Below, in pieces: positions 8,827 through 16,977 of a DNA stretch of 64,000 nt. Within the stretch, counting starts at the first letter, position 1; every line of letters starts with the position of its first letter. The notes under the pieces are model-generated. The model saw nothing but the letters and a program-made list of their open reading frames with translations. It did not search any database and had not been told where the DNA came from. Origin of the DNA: Acinetobacter sp. C26M. GTDB taxonomy: Bacteria; Pseudomonadota; Gammaproteobacteria; Pseudomonadales; Moraxellaceae. The DNA is taken from assembly GCF_023702675.1 (NCBI RefSeq), contig NZ_CP098478.1:186001-250000 (forward strand). The letters are read 5' to 3'. The position numbers and the translations under genes are program-made.

Positions 8827-9933
8827 CTACGCTGATTTTGCTGCGAGAAGCTGCTCCTGTTGTTGTTCAAGTTGACGGACGAGGGGTAGAACTTTTTCTC
8901 CAAAATATTCAACTTCCTCAATAAAATGCAGAAAGCCTGAAAGCACCAGATCAACCCCCACATTTTTTAGGGCTACAATACGTTCCGCAATTTGCTGTGG
9001 TGTGCCAATCAGATTGGTTTTAAAGCCATCGTTATATTGCACCAAATCATCAAAGGTCGATTTTGCCCAGTTGCCTTCACGCTCAGGGGCTGCTGCACCT
9101 GCTTCACGAGTCGCATCACCGAAGGCATTCACTGCTTCGACGTTGGCTTGAGCAATGATTTCATTCAATACGGCTTTGGCTTCTTCCTCAGTATCACGTG
9201 CGATAATAAAAGCATTGACTCCAATCTTGACTTGTCGGTTGGCTAACTTTGCTTTGCTGCGGACATCATCGACCTGCTTTTTGATTTCTTCAACGCTATT
9301 GCCGTTAGTGAAATACCAGTCCGATACACGCGCGGCCATATCACGTGCTGCACGGGAACTGCCGCCTTGAAACACTTCAATATAAGGTTTTTGCAGTGGT
9401 TTAGGTTTTAGTGTGTAATTCTGGAATTGGTAATATTTCCCATCAAAACTGTAATTATCAGTCGTCCAGATACCTTTGAGGGTACGAATAAATTCTTCTG
9501 AGCGAACATAACGTTCATCATGCTCAGGCCAAGGTTCGCCAATCGCATCAAATTCACCACGGAACCAGCCGCTCACCACATTAATCGCAATACGCCCTTG
9601 GGTGAGGTAGTCAATGGTTGCTAGCTGTTTAGCCGCAAGTACAGGCTTCCAAGGGCCAGGTAGGATCGCTGCAATCACTTTAAGTTTTTCGGTCTTTGCC
9701 AATAAAGCATGGCTGAAACTCACTGATTCATGTTGGTTTTCTGCGCCATAGCCAGCGGTAAAACGGATTTGTGTGAGGGCATATTCAAAGCCGCTTCGTT
9801 CCGCTGCTTGTGCTAAGCGCACATTGTAGTCATAGCTCCAGTCAGTACGTTGTTCAATGTTGCTTACAACGAGACCGCCACTCACATTGGGAACCCAGTA
9901 GGCAAATTTAATTGCGGATGCTGTTGTTGTCAT
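8827..9933 (-). CDS. sfnG: dimethylsulfone monooxygenase SfnG-like LLM flavoenzyme
   Basis: This 368-residue luciferase-like FMNH2-dependent monooxygenase opens with FAYWVPNVSGGLVVS, typical of SfnG, which oxidises dimethylsulfone to methanesulfinate. Other family marks are YLTQGRIAINVVSGWFRGEF and EVFQGGSSRAARDMAA. The ATG at 9933 is preferred: GGAG lies directly upstream of it, while an ATG at 9948 overlaps that ribosome-binding site. It lies 27 bp downstream of the FMN reductase gene, on the same strand, so the two form a monooxygenase/flavin-reductase pair for sulfur acquisition. No SfnR-type activator is adjacent. Confidence 0.88.
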   Translation of the reverse strand: MTTTASAIKFAYWVPNVSGGLVVSNIEQRTDWSYDYNVRLAQAAERSGFEYALTQIRFTAGYGAENQHESVSFSHALLAKTEKLKVIAAILPGPWKPVLAAKQLATIDYLTQGRIAINVVSGWFRGEFDAIGEPWPEHDERYVRSEEFIRTLKGIWTTDNYSFDGKYYQFQNYTLKPKPLQKPYIEVFQGGSSRAARDMAARVSDWYFTNGNSVEEIKKQVDDVRSKAKLANRQVKIGVNAFIIARDTEEEAKAVLNEIIAQANVEAVNAFGDATREAGAAAPEREGNWAKSTFDDLVQYNDGFKTNLIGTPQQIAERIVALKNVGVDLVLSGFLHFIEEVEYFGEKVLPLVRQLEQQQEQLLAAKSA

Positions 9934-9960
9934 CGTTGTATCCTCCATAACAGATATGGT

Positions 9961-10701
9961 TTATGCGACGTGGGTTAAATTCTTGGTTGACTTCGGGTGC
10001 AAGCGAGATTCAGCTGCATCCAGATTCGGTACAGCCGCAGATGGTAAGACTTCTGCCTGTTCGATTTGTTTGTTGATGCCGAGATTCTGATTGGCTTGCT
10101 CAGTTTTAGTCTTGATGGCCGCTGCACGTTGGCCTTTGGCTGGTGCCCATTCTAAAATTGGTAAGGCGCGTGCCACAGCGAGGGTGACGCGATCAGACAA
10201 TTGTTCGCTTTTAACCGTATATTCAGGGGTGAAATCACGATCAGTGGCATAGACCCCAATCGGTAATGTTTGTGCTTGGAAGAAACTGAATAAAGGGCGT
10301 AATTGATGTTCTAACACCAGTGCATGACGGTCACTGCCACCTGAAGCGGCAAGTAGGACCGGTACATCAACCAAAGCTGTTTGCTCAACAAAGTCGAAGA
10401 AATGCTTAAATAAACCTGTAAACGAAGCACGATAAACAGGGGTGCCCACAATCAATGCATCTGCGGCTTCAACTGCAGCCAAATCATCTTGTACGCGTTG
10501 AGGCAGTTGATTACGATAAATTGCACCACCCAATAAAGGTCCAATTTCGCTGAGTTTGACGAAATGTACTTTAATATTAATTGCTTCTGAAAGTTCATCC
10601 AGAATCGCCTGCACCAAACTTTCTGTTTTTGATGGGCTATTTAAACCACCAGATACTGCAACAATATTAAGGGGAGTTGAGAGGGTATTGTGATTGGACA
10701 T
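9961..10701 (-). CDS. msuE: NAD(P)H-dependent FMN reductase (MsuE-like)
   Basis: This 246-residue flavodoxin-fold reductase (NADPH-dependent FMN reductase family) should supply FMNH2 to two-component sulfonate or sulfone monooxygenases. The N-terminal VAVSGGLNSPSKT is the phosphate-binding loop and LIVGTPVYRASFTGLFKHFFD is the flavin-contact region. A C-terminal tail of about 60 residues, rich in Ala, Gln and Lys, is longer than the core fold needs. It is the first gene of the msuE-sfnG pair. Confidence 0.87.
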   Translation of the reverse strand: MSNHNTLSTPLNIVAVSGGLNSPSKTESLVQAILDELSEAINIKVHFVKLSEIGPLLGGAIYRNQLPQRVQDDLAAVEAADALIVGTPVYRASFTGLFKHFFDFVEQTALVDVPVLLAASGGSDRHALVLEHQLRPLFSFFQAQTLPIGVYATDRDFTPEYTVKSEQLSDRVTLAVARALPILEWAPAKGQRAAAIKTKTEQANQNLGINKQIEQAEVLPSAAVPNLDAAESRLHPKSTKNLTHVA

Positions 10702-11050
10702 AATAACGGCCTAAAAGATCATTTCGAATTGCTATTTATTTATCTACACCGCATGCCAAGCTGTAAAATAAGGAAATGCTGCAAGCTTATCTTTTTTAAA
10801 GATATGTCGATAAATCACAATAAATATCAAATTTTAGGTTGTTAATTTTCTGTTTCTATTCAATATTTTTTAATCTGTTTGATGCAAAGATGGTTTTAAT
10901 CAAGTTATATCAATATTTGATTTATTTTGCGGGAAAAGGAAATAAATCATGTCTTGTGCTTGACCTAGCCTTGAATTGAAAATAGGCTTAAGCGGATTGA
11001 ATTTAAATAAACATCGTACAGTGACGTACTTGCAGATAGCTTAAGCGCTT
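10702..11050. other. intergenic, divergent msuE / response-regulator promoters
   Basis: This 349-bp AT-rich region lies between divergent genes. I looked for a sigma-54 (-24/-12) promoter for msuE and did not find a convincing one. No gene or strong repeat is visible. Confidence 0.4.
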
Positions 11051-11701
11051 ATGAATATTTTAATTGTAGACGACCATCCTTTATTTAGACATGCTTTGAT
11101 TCAAGCGGTTCGTTATAGTTTGCCTCAGGCGCAGATCCAAGAGACTGCAGATGTAGATGAATTCTATGCACGTTTAGAGCATGGTGCAGAGCCTGATCTA
11201 GTCTTACTGGATTTAAATCTTCCTGGTGCATCGGGTTTCTCCGCCTTGGTGTATGTCCGTGCACAATATCCCGCGATCCCGATTATTGTGGTTTCGGCAC
11301 ATGAAGAAGTTTCGATTATTCAGCGTGCGATTGCGCATGGTGCAATGGGCTATATTCCGAAATCTTCCCATCCAAGTCATATTGGGGAAGCCATTAAGCA
11401 TGTTTTAGAAGGTGAGATTTGGTTACCACCAAACTTACCCACCCATGCGGGCTTTGATCCTCGTGCGGCAGATGAAACTGCTTTAGCTGAACGCTTACAA
11501 TCACTCACGCCACAGCAGTTCCGTGTATTGATGATGGTAGCGGAAGGTTTATTGAATAAACAAATTGCTTATGAACTAGAAGTCTCTGAGGCCACGATCA
11601 AAGCGCATGTCACGGCAATTTTCCGCAAGTTGGGCGTACAAAATCGTACCCAAGCGGTATTGGCAATTAGTGCTTTAAATATTGAAGATAAAAAGATGTA
11701 A
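11051..11701 (+). CDS. NarL/FixJ-family response regulator (orphan)
   Basis: This 216-residue two-domain regulator has a receiver domain (acidic pocket DDH near residue 7, phospho-acceptor Asp in VLLDLNLPG near residue 57, Lys in YIPKSS near residue 107) and a C-terminal LuxR-type helix-turn-helix (LTPQQFRVLMMVAEGLLNKQIA, then SEATIKAHVTAIFRKLGV). No histidine kinase lies next to it, so its partner must be elsewhere. It converges on the porin gene with a shared terminator between them. Confidence 0.9.
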   Translation: MNILIVDDHPLFRHALIQAVRYSLPQAQIQETADVDEFYARLEHGAEPDLVLLDLNLPGASGFSALVYVRAQYPAIPIIVVSAHEEVSIIQRAIAHGAMGYIPKSSHPSHIGEAIKHVLEGEIWLPPNLPTHAGFDPRAADETALAERLQSLTPQQFRVLMMVAEGLLNKQIAYELEVSEATIKAHVTAIFRKLGVQNRTQAVLAISALNIEDKKM

Positions 11702-11750
11702 GAGATTGAATGACAAATTCGATTTTTAATTTTATTGAAGATCAGAAAAC

Positions 11751-11780
11751 AAAAAACCAGTTCATAGGAACTGGTTTTTT
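11751..11780. terminator. bidirectional terminator
   Basis: A perfect stem AAAAAACCAGTTC/GAACTGGTTTTTT with a 4-nt loop lies between convergent genes and can end both transcripts. Confidence 0.88.
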
Positions 11781-11820
11781 GTTATGAATGAGATGTTCTA
11801 TGTAGAACCCAAATTCAATA

Positions 11821-12690
11821 TTAGAAACGGAACTTCGCGTTTAAGCCGATAGTTTGCGTATCTAAGTCAGCATTAACTGCATTTGCGTTAACGTAGCTAG
11901 CACCTACAGCAACAGCTGGAGTGATGAAGTAATTTACGTTTGCGCCCCAAGCTGAATCAGGAGTGTTAGCATAGCTAGATTCAGCGTAAGAAGCACCAAC
12001 GCTTAATTTTGGAGTTAAATAAAGGTCAGTTTTTAATTCGTAAGCAGTGTCATCACCGTAAACAAGACCAGCTTCGAAGCCTACAGCCATGTTTGTACCA
12101 TCGATGTTACCTACGTATTTAGTACGTGCAGTTACTGCATCCTGATCTTCACCGATAGTTTTTGCTTCAACTACAGATTTTGCAATACCGCGTGCAAGAA
12201 CACTGTTTGCATCTAAAGCAAATTGATCAGCAATGTTAGTATAACCAACAGCAACTAAGAAGTTAGGAGTAAGCATAGTACCGACTTCTAATGCGAAACG
12301 GTCACCGTTGTCTTTTTTGCCATCAGTTTTAGTTTGAGAATGGCTATAAGAAGCGCTTGTGTATACTGGTAGGTAAGGTGTTGGAAGGTAAGCTTCACCT
12401 TTAGCACCAATAGATTCATTCTTTTTAGTGATGGTTTCGTCACCACTTTCTTTAGCGAAGCTATAAGCAACAGATACATTAGATGCTTGGTTTAAGAATG
12501 CAGCTTCAGCTAAAGGACCTTTAGAAGAATCTACATTTTTAAAGTAGTAAGTACCTTGAGCAGCACCAGTAAAATCTTTGTCATTCTGTTTAGTATCTAA
12601 AAATTCAGATTGACCTTGAACTTCTACTTGGTATGCGTGAGCACCGGTCATGGCTAAAACTAAAGCAGTGGCTAAACCGAGTTTTTTCAT
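11821..12690 (-). CDS. Omp33-36-family outer membrane porin
   Basis: This 289-residue outer-membrane beta-barrel has a signal peptide (MKKLGLATALVLAMTGAHA, cleavage before YQVEV), alternating amphipathic strands and a C-terminal Phe (NAKFRF) for BAM recognition. The start and end closely resemble the Acinetobacter Omp33-36 porin, a water/solute channel whose loss is linked to reduced carbapenem susceptibility in A. baumannii. The ATG at 12690 is chosen by the signal peptide; upstream in-frame sequence is non-coding in character. It shares a bidirectional terminator with the convergent response regulator. Confidence 0.9.
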   Translation of the reverse strand: MKKLGLATALVLAMTGAHAYQVEVQGQSEFLDTKQNDKDFTGAAQGTYYFKNVDSSKGPLAEAAFLNQASNVSVAYSFAKESGDETITKKNESIGAKGEAYLPTPYLPVYTSASYSHSQTKTDGKKDNGDRFALEVGTMLTPNFLVAVGYTNIADQFALDANSVLARGIAKSVVEAKTIGEDQDAVTARTKYVGNIDGTNMAVGFEAGLVYGDDTAYELKTDLYLTPKLSVGASYAESSYANTPDSAWGANVNYFITPAVAVGASYVNANAVNADLDTQTIGLNAKFRF

Positions 12691-13174
12691 AATGATTTCC
12701 AGCTTTAAAACAATAAAGAGTAAAGTTGGAGCCATTGTATTGTAACAAAGTATGAAGTCAATGTAATAAATTTGGGCTTCCGATAAACGAACAAATGCTG
12801 AACAGACTGTGTGTGAAAAGTGAGCGATTGGAAAAAATATTGTCAACCTTTTATAAAATATATATCTAACAAATAGATATGTTTATTTTTTAACGAGATA
12901 AGGGGGCTTGTAGCGATCACATCAATAAATATTTTAATTGGTTTGTTCGATCGTTTTGATCGTTTTTTTCGTTTATTGAGTTCTTATTTCTGTCATAAAT
13001 CCGCGTTCAAAAGTGTGAGTTAAAATAATATTCCGTAATTTTTCTGCGATAGACTTTGCAAAATTATGATATTCATTCTCAGTTAATATAAACTAAAAAT
13101 CATGTAAAAATTGCATCTTTAATGAGCAATTAGCAAAATCGATTGTAACGATAAACCCGATCTATTTAATCAAC
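12691..13174. other. porin upstream region, no gene seen
   Basis: AT-rich DNA upstream of the porin gene. It must contain the porin promoter on the minus strand. No coding frame of convincing quality is present. The candidate leader/small RNA of the beta-lactamase begins just after it. Confidence 0.4.
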
Positions 13175-13203
13175 TTTACTTTTTGAGAGCTAATTCACAT
13201 AAT
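13175..13203 (+). promoter_or_regulatory. candidate sigma-70 promoter
   Basis: A TTTACT -35 element (13175-13180) and a CATAAT -10 element (13198-13203) are separated by exactly 17 bp. Transcription would begin near 13210 and meet a strong terminator about 80 nt later. Confidence 0.5.
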
Positions 13204-13209
13204 ACAAAG

Positions 13210-13325
13210 CAAGGGATATCTAATTTGCATTTAAATATCTCATAACATTTTCTTTGACGTATTTTGATGTTTTTACATCACTGTTTTACTAGCTCGGCTT
13301 TCCCCAAGGTCGAGCTTTTTTTTAT
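13210..13325 (+). ncRNA. candidate small RNA or attenuator leader upstream of OXA
   Basis: The predicted transcript from the promoter at 13175-13203 is about 115 nt. It can form a 7-bp stem (13213-13219 with 13235-13241), a 6-bp hairpin TGATGT/ACATCA (13265-13280) and a terminator hairpin with a T tract (13291-13325). It contains no convincing ORF. It lies 90 bp upstream of the beta-lactamase on the same strand, so it could be an independent sRNA or a transcription attenuator. This is inferred from sequence layout only. Confidence 0.4.
13291..13325 (+). terminator. orphan rho-independent terminator
   Basis: The AGCTCG/CGAGCT stem, with additional internal pairing, is followed by eight T residues. 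No protein-coding gene precedes it on this strand, so it ends a non-coding transcript or attenuates the OXA mRNA. Confidence 0.75.
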
Positions 13326-13414
13326 CTTTTTTCTCAGTTTTAGATCAAATAACACTACAGAAGACATGTAATAAAAGCCTTATAGTGGCTGTTTATTCTA
13401 CTTTTCCACCTTTT

Positions 13415-14254
13415 ATGCTCATGTCGAAAAAACTAAAAATGCTCACTTTATCTATTTCAATGATGCTGGGCTTACCCTTGATGGCTTGTCAGAATTTTAG
13501 TCAACAAAAGCAGCAAACCACGACACAAAAAAGTGAACAGCAGCAGATCGCGAGCCTATTCCAAAATGCTCAAACCAGTGGTGTTTTGGTGATATATGAT
13601 GGAAAGAAAATTCAAAAATATGGCAATGATGTACATCGTGCAGATCAGCGCTATATCCCAGCTTCGACCTTTAAAATACTCAATGCATTAATTGGCATAC
13701 AACATCATAAAACTATGCCAAATGAAGTCTTTAAATGGGATGGACAGAAACGCGCATTCAGTAGTTGGGAAAAAGACCTCACATTAGCTGAGGCGATGCA
13801 GGCATCGGCTGTACCTGTTTATCAAGAACTGGCACGACGTATTGGTCTCGAGCTGATGACTCGTGAAGTGAAGCGAGTGGGCTATGGTAATAAAAATATA
13901 GGAACTCAAGTCGATAACTTCTGGTTAGTAGGTCCACTAAAAATTACTCCTGTAGAAGAAGTACGCTTTGCCTATGCATTGGCAAAGCAAAAGCTACCAT
14001 TTGATCAGTCAACTCAGCAACAAGTGAAAGACATGTTATTGGTGGATGAAGTTCATGGAACCAAGCTCTATGCTAAAAGTGGTTGGGGAATGGATGTTAG
14101 TCCGCAAGTGGGGTGGTGGACAGGTTGGGTTGAACAGCCGAATGGCAAGATCACCGCATTTTCACTGAATATGCAAATGAGCCAACCTCAACATGCCGAT
14201 GCACGTAAAGCGATTGTGTATCAAGCTTTACAACAATTGGGAATACTAAGTTAA
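13415..14254 (+). CDS. OXA-type class D beta-lactamase, intrinsic Acinetobacter type
   Basis: This 279-residue serine beta-lactamase has a lipoprotein-like signal (lipobox LMAC, Cys25) that suggests membrane attachment. Class D motifs are intact: STFK (catalytic Ser84, carboxylatable Lys87), SAV (131-133), YGN (157-159) and KSG (221-223), with WWTGW after the last. It resembles intrinsic carbapenem-hydrolysing OXA groups of Acinetobacter (OXA-51, -23, -24, -134-like families); the subgroup cannot be fixed by eye. The start may be 13415 or 13421, neither with a clear Shine-Dalgarno. No insertion sequence with an outward promoter lies upstream, so expression is probably low. Confidence 0.93.
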   Translation: MLMSKKLKMLTLSISMMLGLPLMACQNFSQQKQQTTTQKSEQQQIASLFQNAQTSGVLVIYDGKKIQKYGNDVHRADQRYIPASTFKILNALIGIQHHKTMPNEVFKWDGQKRAFSSWEKDLTLAEAMQASAVPVYQELARRIGLELMTREVKRVGYGNKNIGTQVDNFWLVGPLKITPVEEVRFAYALAKQKLPFDQSTQQQVKDMLLVDEVHGTKLYAKSGWGMDVSPQVGWWTGWVEQPNGKITAFSLNMQMSQPQHADARKAIVYQALQQLGILS

Positions 14255-14264
14255 TAACTGAGTA

Positions 14265-14369
14265 TAAAAAAGGCCCAGCTTTAGGGAAAGCTGGGCTGAG
14301 AAAGGATGTTTAACTTGGGGGAGAAAACATCCTAGAGGGTTACTGGTTTAAATTCTGCAATCTGTCTAT
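14265..14369 (-). ncRNA. candidate small RNA convergent with OXA gene
   Basis: On the minus strand a promoter (14376-14404) is followed by about 105 nt. This contains a 9-bp hairpin (AGGATGTTT/AAACATCCT, 14303-14333) with a C-rich loop, then a 10-bp perfect terminator stem (GCCCAGCTTT/AAAGCTGGGC, 14273-14296) and a T tract. No ORF is present. Transcription converges on the 3' end of the beta-lactamase gene, whose mRNA would overlap it in antisense if it reads past the stop. The two-hairpin layout recalls the multi-copy C4-like sRNAs of Acinetobacter, but that link is from memory and unverified. Confidence 0.5.
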
Positions 14370-14375
14370 GCTTGA

Positions 14376-14404
14376 ATTATGTTCTCTGGAGCGTAATTTG
14401 TGAA
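14376..14404 (-). promoter_or_regulatory. candidate sigma-70 promoter for minus-strand sRNA
   Basis: Read on the minus strand, a TTCACA -35 element (14399-14404) and a CATAAT -10 element (14376-14381) are separated by 17 bp, placing the start near 14369. Confidence 0.5.
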
Positions 14405-15135
14405 ATTGATAATTTTTATTCTTAGGATAGGGTTATTCGATTAATAGCTAGATGGAATATTCAAAAAAAACTTTATCTGAAAAGTAGATGATATTGATTT
14501 TAATGGAAAAGGTATGTTTTAACGACTTCCTCATGCTAATTCATATTTTCATATGAATCATTAGCTCGACTTGTATCTATATCTGAGGAATCAGGATAAT
14601 GAATGTCTCAGATGAATGTTTCTTAGTTTATTTATCAATGATGAGTCGAGATGATTAAACTAAATGATAAGGTTGAAAAATATAAAGAAAAATAAACTAA
14701 CGAAGAGTGCTTAGCTTGTTAAAAATTATGAATCAAAACGTAGGGAATGAATCGAATTATATATGGAGGCAACCGATTTGAAAGATATTTGTTATTCATA
14801 AATCGTATAAGGATAATATTATTATGAATATTAGTTCTAAGGTGATTGAAACTAAATCTATTCAAAAAATATCTTAATTTCAGTTTTTTACAGGGGTTGT
14901 TGTTTTTTAAAAATCTATATTATTCAGTGTATTACATAGAAATATGAGTATTTTTAAATAAAAATCATTCTCGATAAATGTATTAAATGATGAATTCTCC
15001 GTCCCATAATGACAATAAAGATTAATGTAACCAAAAACTTAGTTAATGCATGGTCGTGCTATTTGGAATTCGGGTAAAATTAAGTTCTGTTTAAAAATCA
15101 ATTGAGATCATTTTTGAAAAGTACAAGGTGCCTGA
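14405..15135. other. long AT-rich intergenic region
   Basis: About 730 bp with no credible gene. A 19-codon frame at 14599 has a purine-rich leader but is too short to assert. An AAGGTG ribosome-binding site precedes the diguanylate cyclase start. It may be decayed sequence or a long regulatory region. Confidence 0.35.
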
Positions 15136-16857
15136 ATGGAGCGTGAATTAAAAAGCTCGAAATTACGTTCTGAGCAGATTAGCCGTCGCCTCTTTTTCTG
15201 TATGATAGTCATTATCTTTTCGATTTTTTATCTCTCCATCCCTTTAATTATTAATAGTTATCAAGAATATATAAAATCAGAGCAAACACTTACTGAAATT
15301 ACCTGTCTTCGTACATTAGTCAAAACAGCCAATAAAATCTCCAGAGAACGGGCACCTTCCAATAAAGTAATGTCGAGTCAACCAGATGTGTTATTGGAAA
15401 ATCAAAAAGAATTATTCGAGTATCGAAAGATTGTTGATGCAGAAATTGATAACACCATTGAAGTTTTAAAACAAAACGGTTTTAGGCTGATTGCTTATGA
15501 ATTGGAAACAGATTTAAAAGTTAAACTGGCTGCAGCACGGGCCATTGTTGATGCATATGCCAGCACACCACATGCTGAGCGAACGTCGAAGCAATATGAT
15601 CATGCGATTTTATCAATGTTTAGTGTTTGGGATGAAAGCCGAGAGTTCTTAACTTGGTTATTGGTTCGTTCTAATAGTAAGAACAGCAAGATGTCGAACT
15701 ACTTTACCTCGATTCTGGTGCTCACAGATATGCGTGATCAGGCGGGTAGAGTCGCATCTAATGTTATGGCACCTGTGACATTTGGTGAAAAAATATCAGA
15801 TGAAAATCGGGCACGATCATTACAGACACAGCATCAAGCGATCTATCTTTGGGAGTTAATTGATACGATTCAACCTGAACAGTCGAAGACGCTCGAATAT
15901 GTAGATTTATATCGTCGTGTTAAAACAGAATTTTTAGATAAAGGATTACCTATCATTGCGCGCCTATTAGATGAAAGTAAAAATAATAAAGCGTATTTCC
16001 TGTCTGGGACACAATTGACAGAACGAATGGTGGGGAAATTTACTCCAGTAATGGATTTGCAAAACTATATTCTGGATTACAGCATTCGGGTTGCAGTGAA
16101 TGAAAATAAATTCGCAAAGCGACAGTTTATTTTTACTTTACTTATTTCCAGCCTATCTTTACTGATTGCAATTTTCACCATGATTTATGCCAAGCGTAAG
16201 GTGTTCAGTCCCCTGATTCATGCCCGAGATATGATTTTACGTTTATCGGGAACTTCGGATGAATTTCCTTCTGGTAAAAATAATAAAGAAGAGTTTATCT
16301 CGCTGTTTGAAGCAATTGATAAATTAAAGGGAATGTTAAAGCAGCGTGACACCATGGAGTTGCAACTCAAGCAGATTGCAAATTCTGATGCGTTAACAGG
16401 AGTAGCAAACCGTTTAGCTCTAGATGAATATGTTCAGGTTCTTGAGTCAAAGCCCGAGGGACTGGCTCAGACTTGTGTGATTGCGATTGATATTGATAAT
16501 TTTAAGTTTGTAAATGATAAGTATGGACATATTGTCGGTGATCAGGTGATTACCATGATTGCTGATCAGCTTAAGAATAATGTTCGTGCATCTGATTTGA
16601 TTGTGCGTTATGGCGGTGATGAGTTCTTGGTGGTGATTGAGAATATTCAGATGACCGCTGCAAAAGTGGTGGCTGAGAGTATTCGTTCGGCAATTTTAAA
16701 AGAAAAAATCGTTATTCCGAATGCCATTGAACCGATTCAGGTTTCAGTCAGCATTGGTGTTGCGATTGGGGCGAATAGCTGGTTAGAGTTGTTAGAAAAA
16801 GCGGATCAGTCATTGTTAAAAGCGAAGGTGAAAGGGAAGAATATTGTAGAGACTTAA
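15136..16857 (+). CDS. membrane-anchored diguanylate cyclase (GGDEF)
   Basis: This 573-residue protein should make cyclic di-GMP from two GTP. It has a transmembrane segment near residues 20-40, a periplasmic helical sensor region, a second transmembrane segment near 330-350, a short linker and a C-terminal GGDEF domain. The catalytic GGDEF is at 493-497, and the RxxD inhibitory site (RASD, 484-487) lies five residues before it, so product inhibition is likely. There is no EAL domain. It stands alone after a 730-bp AT-rich gap. Confidence 0.92.
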   Translation: MERELKSSKLRSEQISRRLFFCMIVIIFSIFYLSIPLIINSYQEYIKSEQTLTEITCLRTLVKTANKISRERAPSNKVMSSQPDVLLENQKELFEYRKIVDAEIDNTIEVLKQNGFRLIAYELETDLKVKLAAARAIVDAYASTPHAERTSKQYDHAILSMFSVWDESREFLTWLLVRSNSKNSKMSNYFTSILVLTDMRDQAGRVASNVMAPVTFGEKISDENRARSLQTQHQAIYLWELIDTIQPEQSKTLEYVDLYRRVKTEFLDKGLPIIARLLDESKNNKAYFLSGTQLTERMVGKFTPVMDLQNYILDYSIRVAVNENKFAKRQFIFTLLISSLSLLIAIFTMIYAKRKVFSPLIHARDMILRLSGTSDEFPSGKNNKEEFISLFEAIDKLKGMLKQRDTMELQLKQIANSDALTGVANRLALDEYVQVLESKPEGLAQTCVIAIDIDNFKFVNDKYGHIVGDQVITMIADQLKNNVRASDLIVRYGGDEFLVVIENIQMTAAKVVAESIRSAILKEKIVIPNAIEPIQVSVSIGVAIGANSWLELLEKADQSLLKAKVKGKNIVET

Positions 16858-16914
16858 AGCTTGTGCGGAAGGTGCGATGCTTATTTTTCTTCAGGTATCT
16901 TTGATCATTGAATC

Positions 16915-16947
16915 AAAAACAGGATTAAGTTTCTGTACTTAATCCTG
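16915..16947 (-). terminator. terminator for uvrA
   Basis: A perfect CAGGATTAAG/CTTAATCCTG stem is followed on the minus strand by a T run, 31 bp past the uvrA stop. Confidence 0.82.
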
Positions 16948-16977
16948 CTAGAAAACTTTAATCTTTTATGCGGAGTA

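Noticed and set aside
10702..10900. Sigma-54 promoter for msuE-sfnG
   Set aside because: A TGGCAT-like -24 box exists near 10749 but the -12 GC box does not fit.
11821..12690. CarO as the identity of the outer-membrane protein
   Set aside because: The sequence does not resemble CarO; start, strand pattern and end fit Omp33-36.
13326..13414. ISAba1-type or other insertion sequence driving the OXA gene
   Set aside because: No terminal repeats or transposase near the gene; only AT-rich native-looking sequence.
14599..14658. 19-codon frame with a purine-rich leader in the gap before the diguanylate cyclase
   Set aside because: Too short, no recognisable peptide family and weak support; left out of the gene list.
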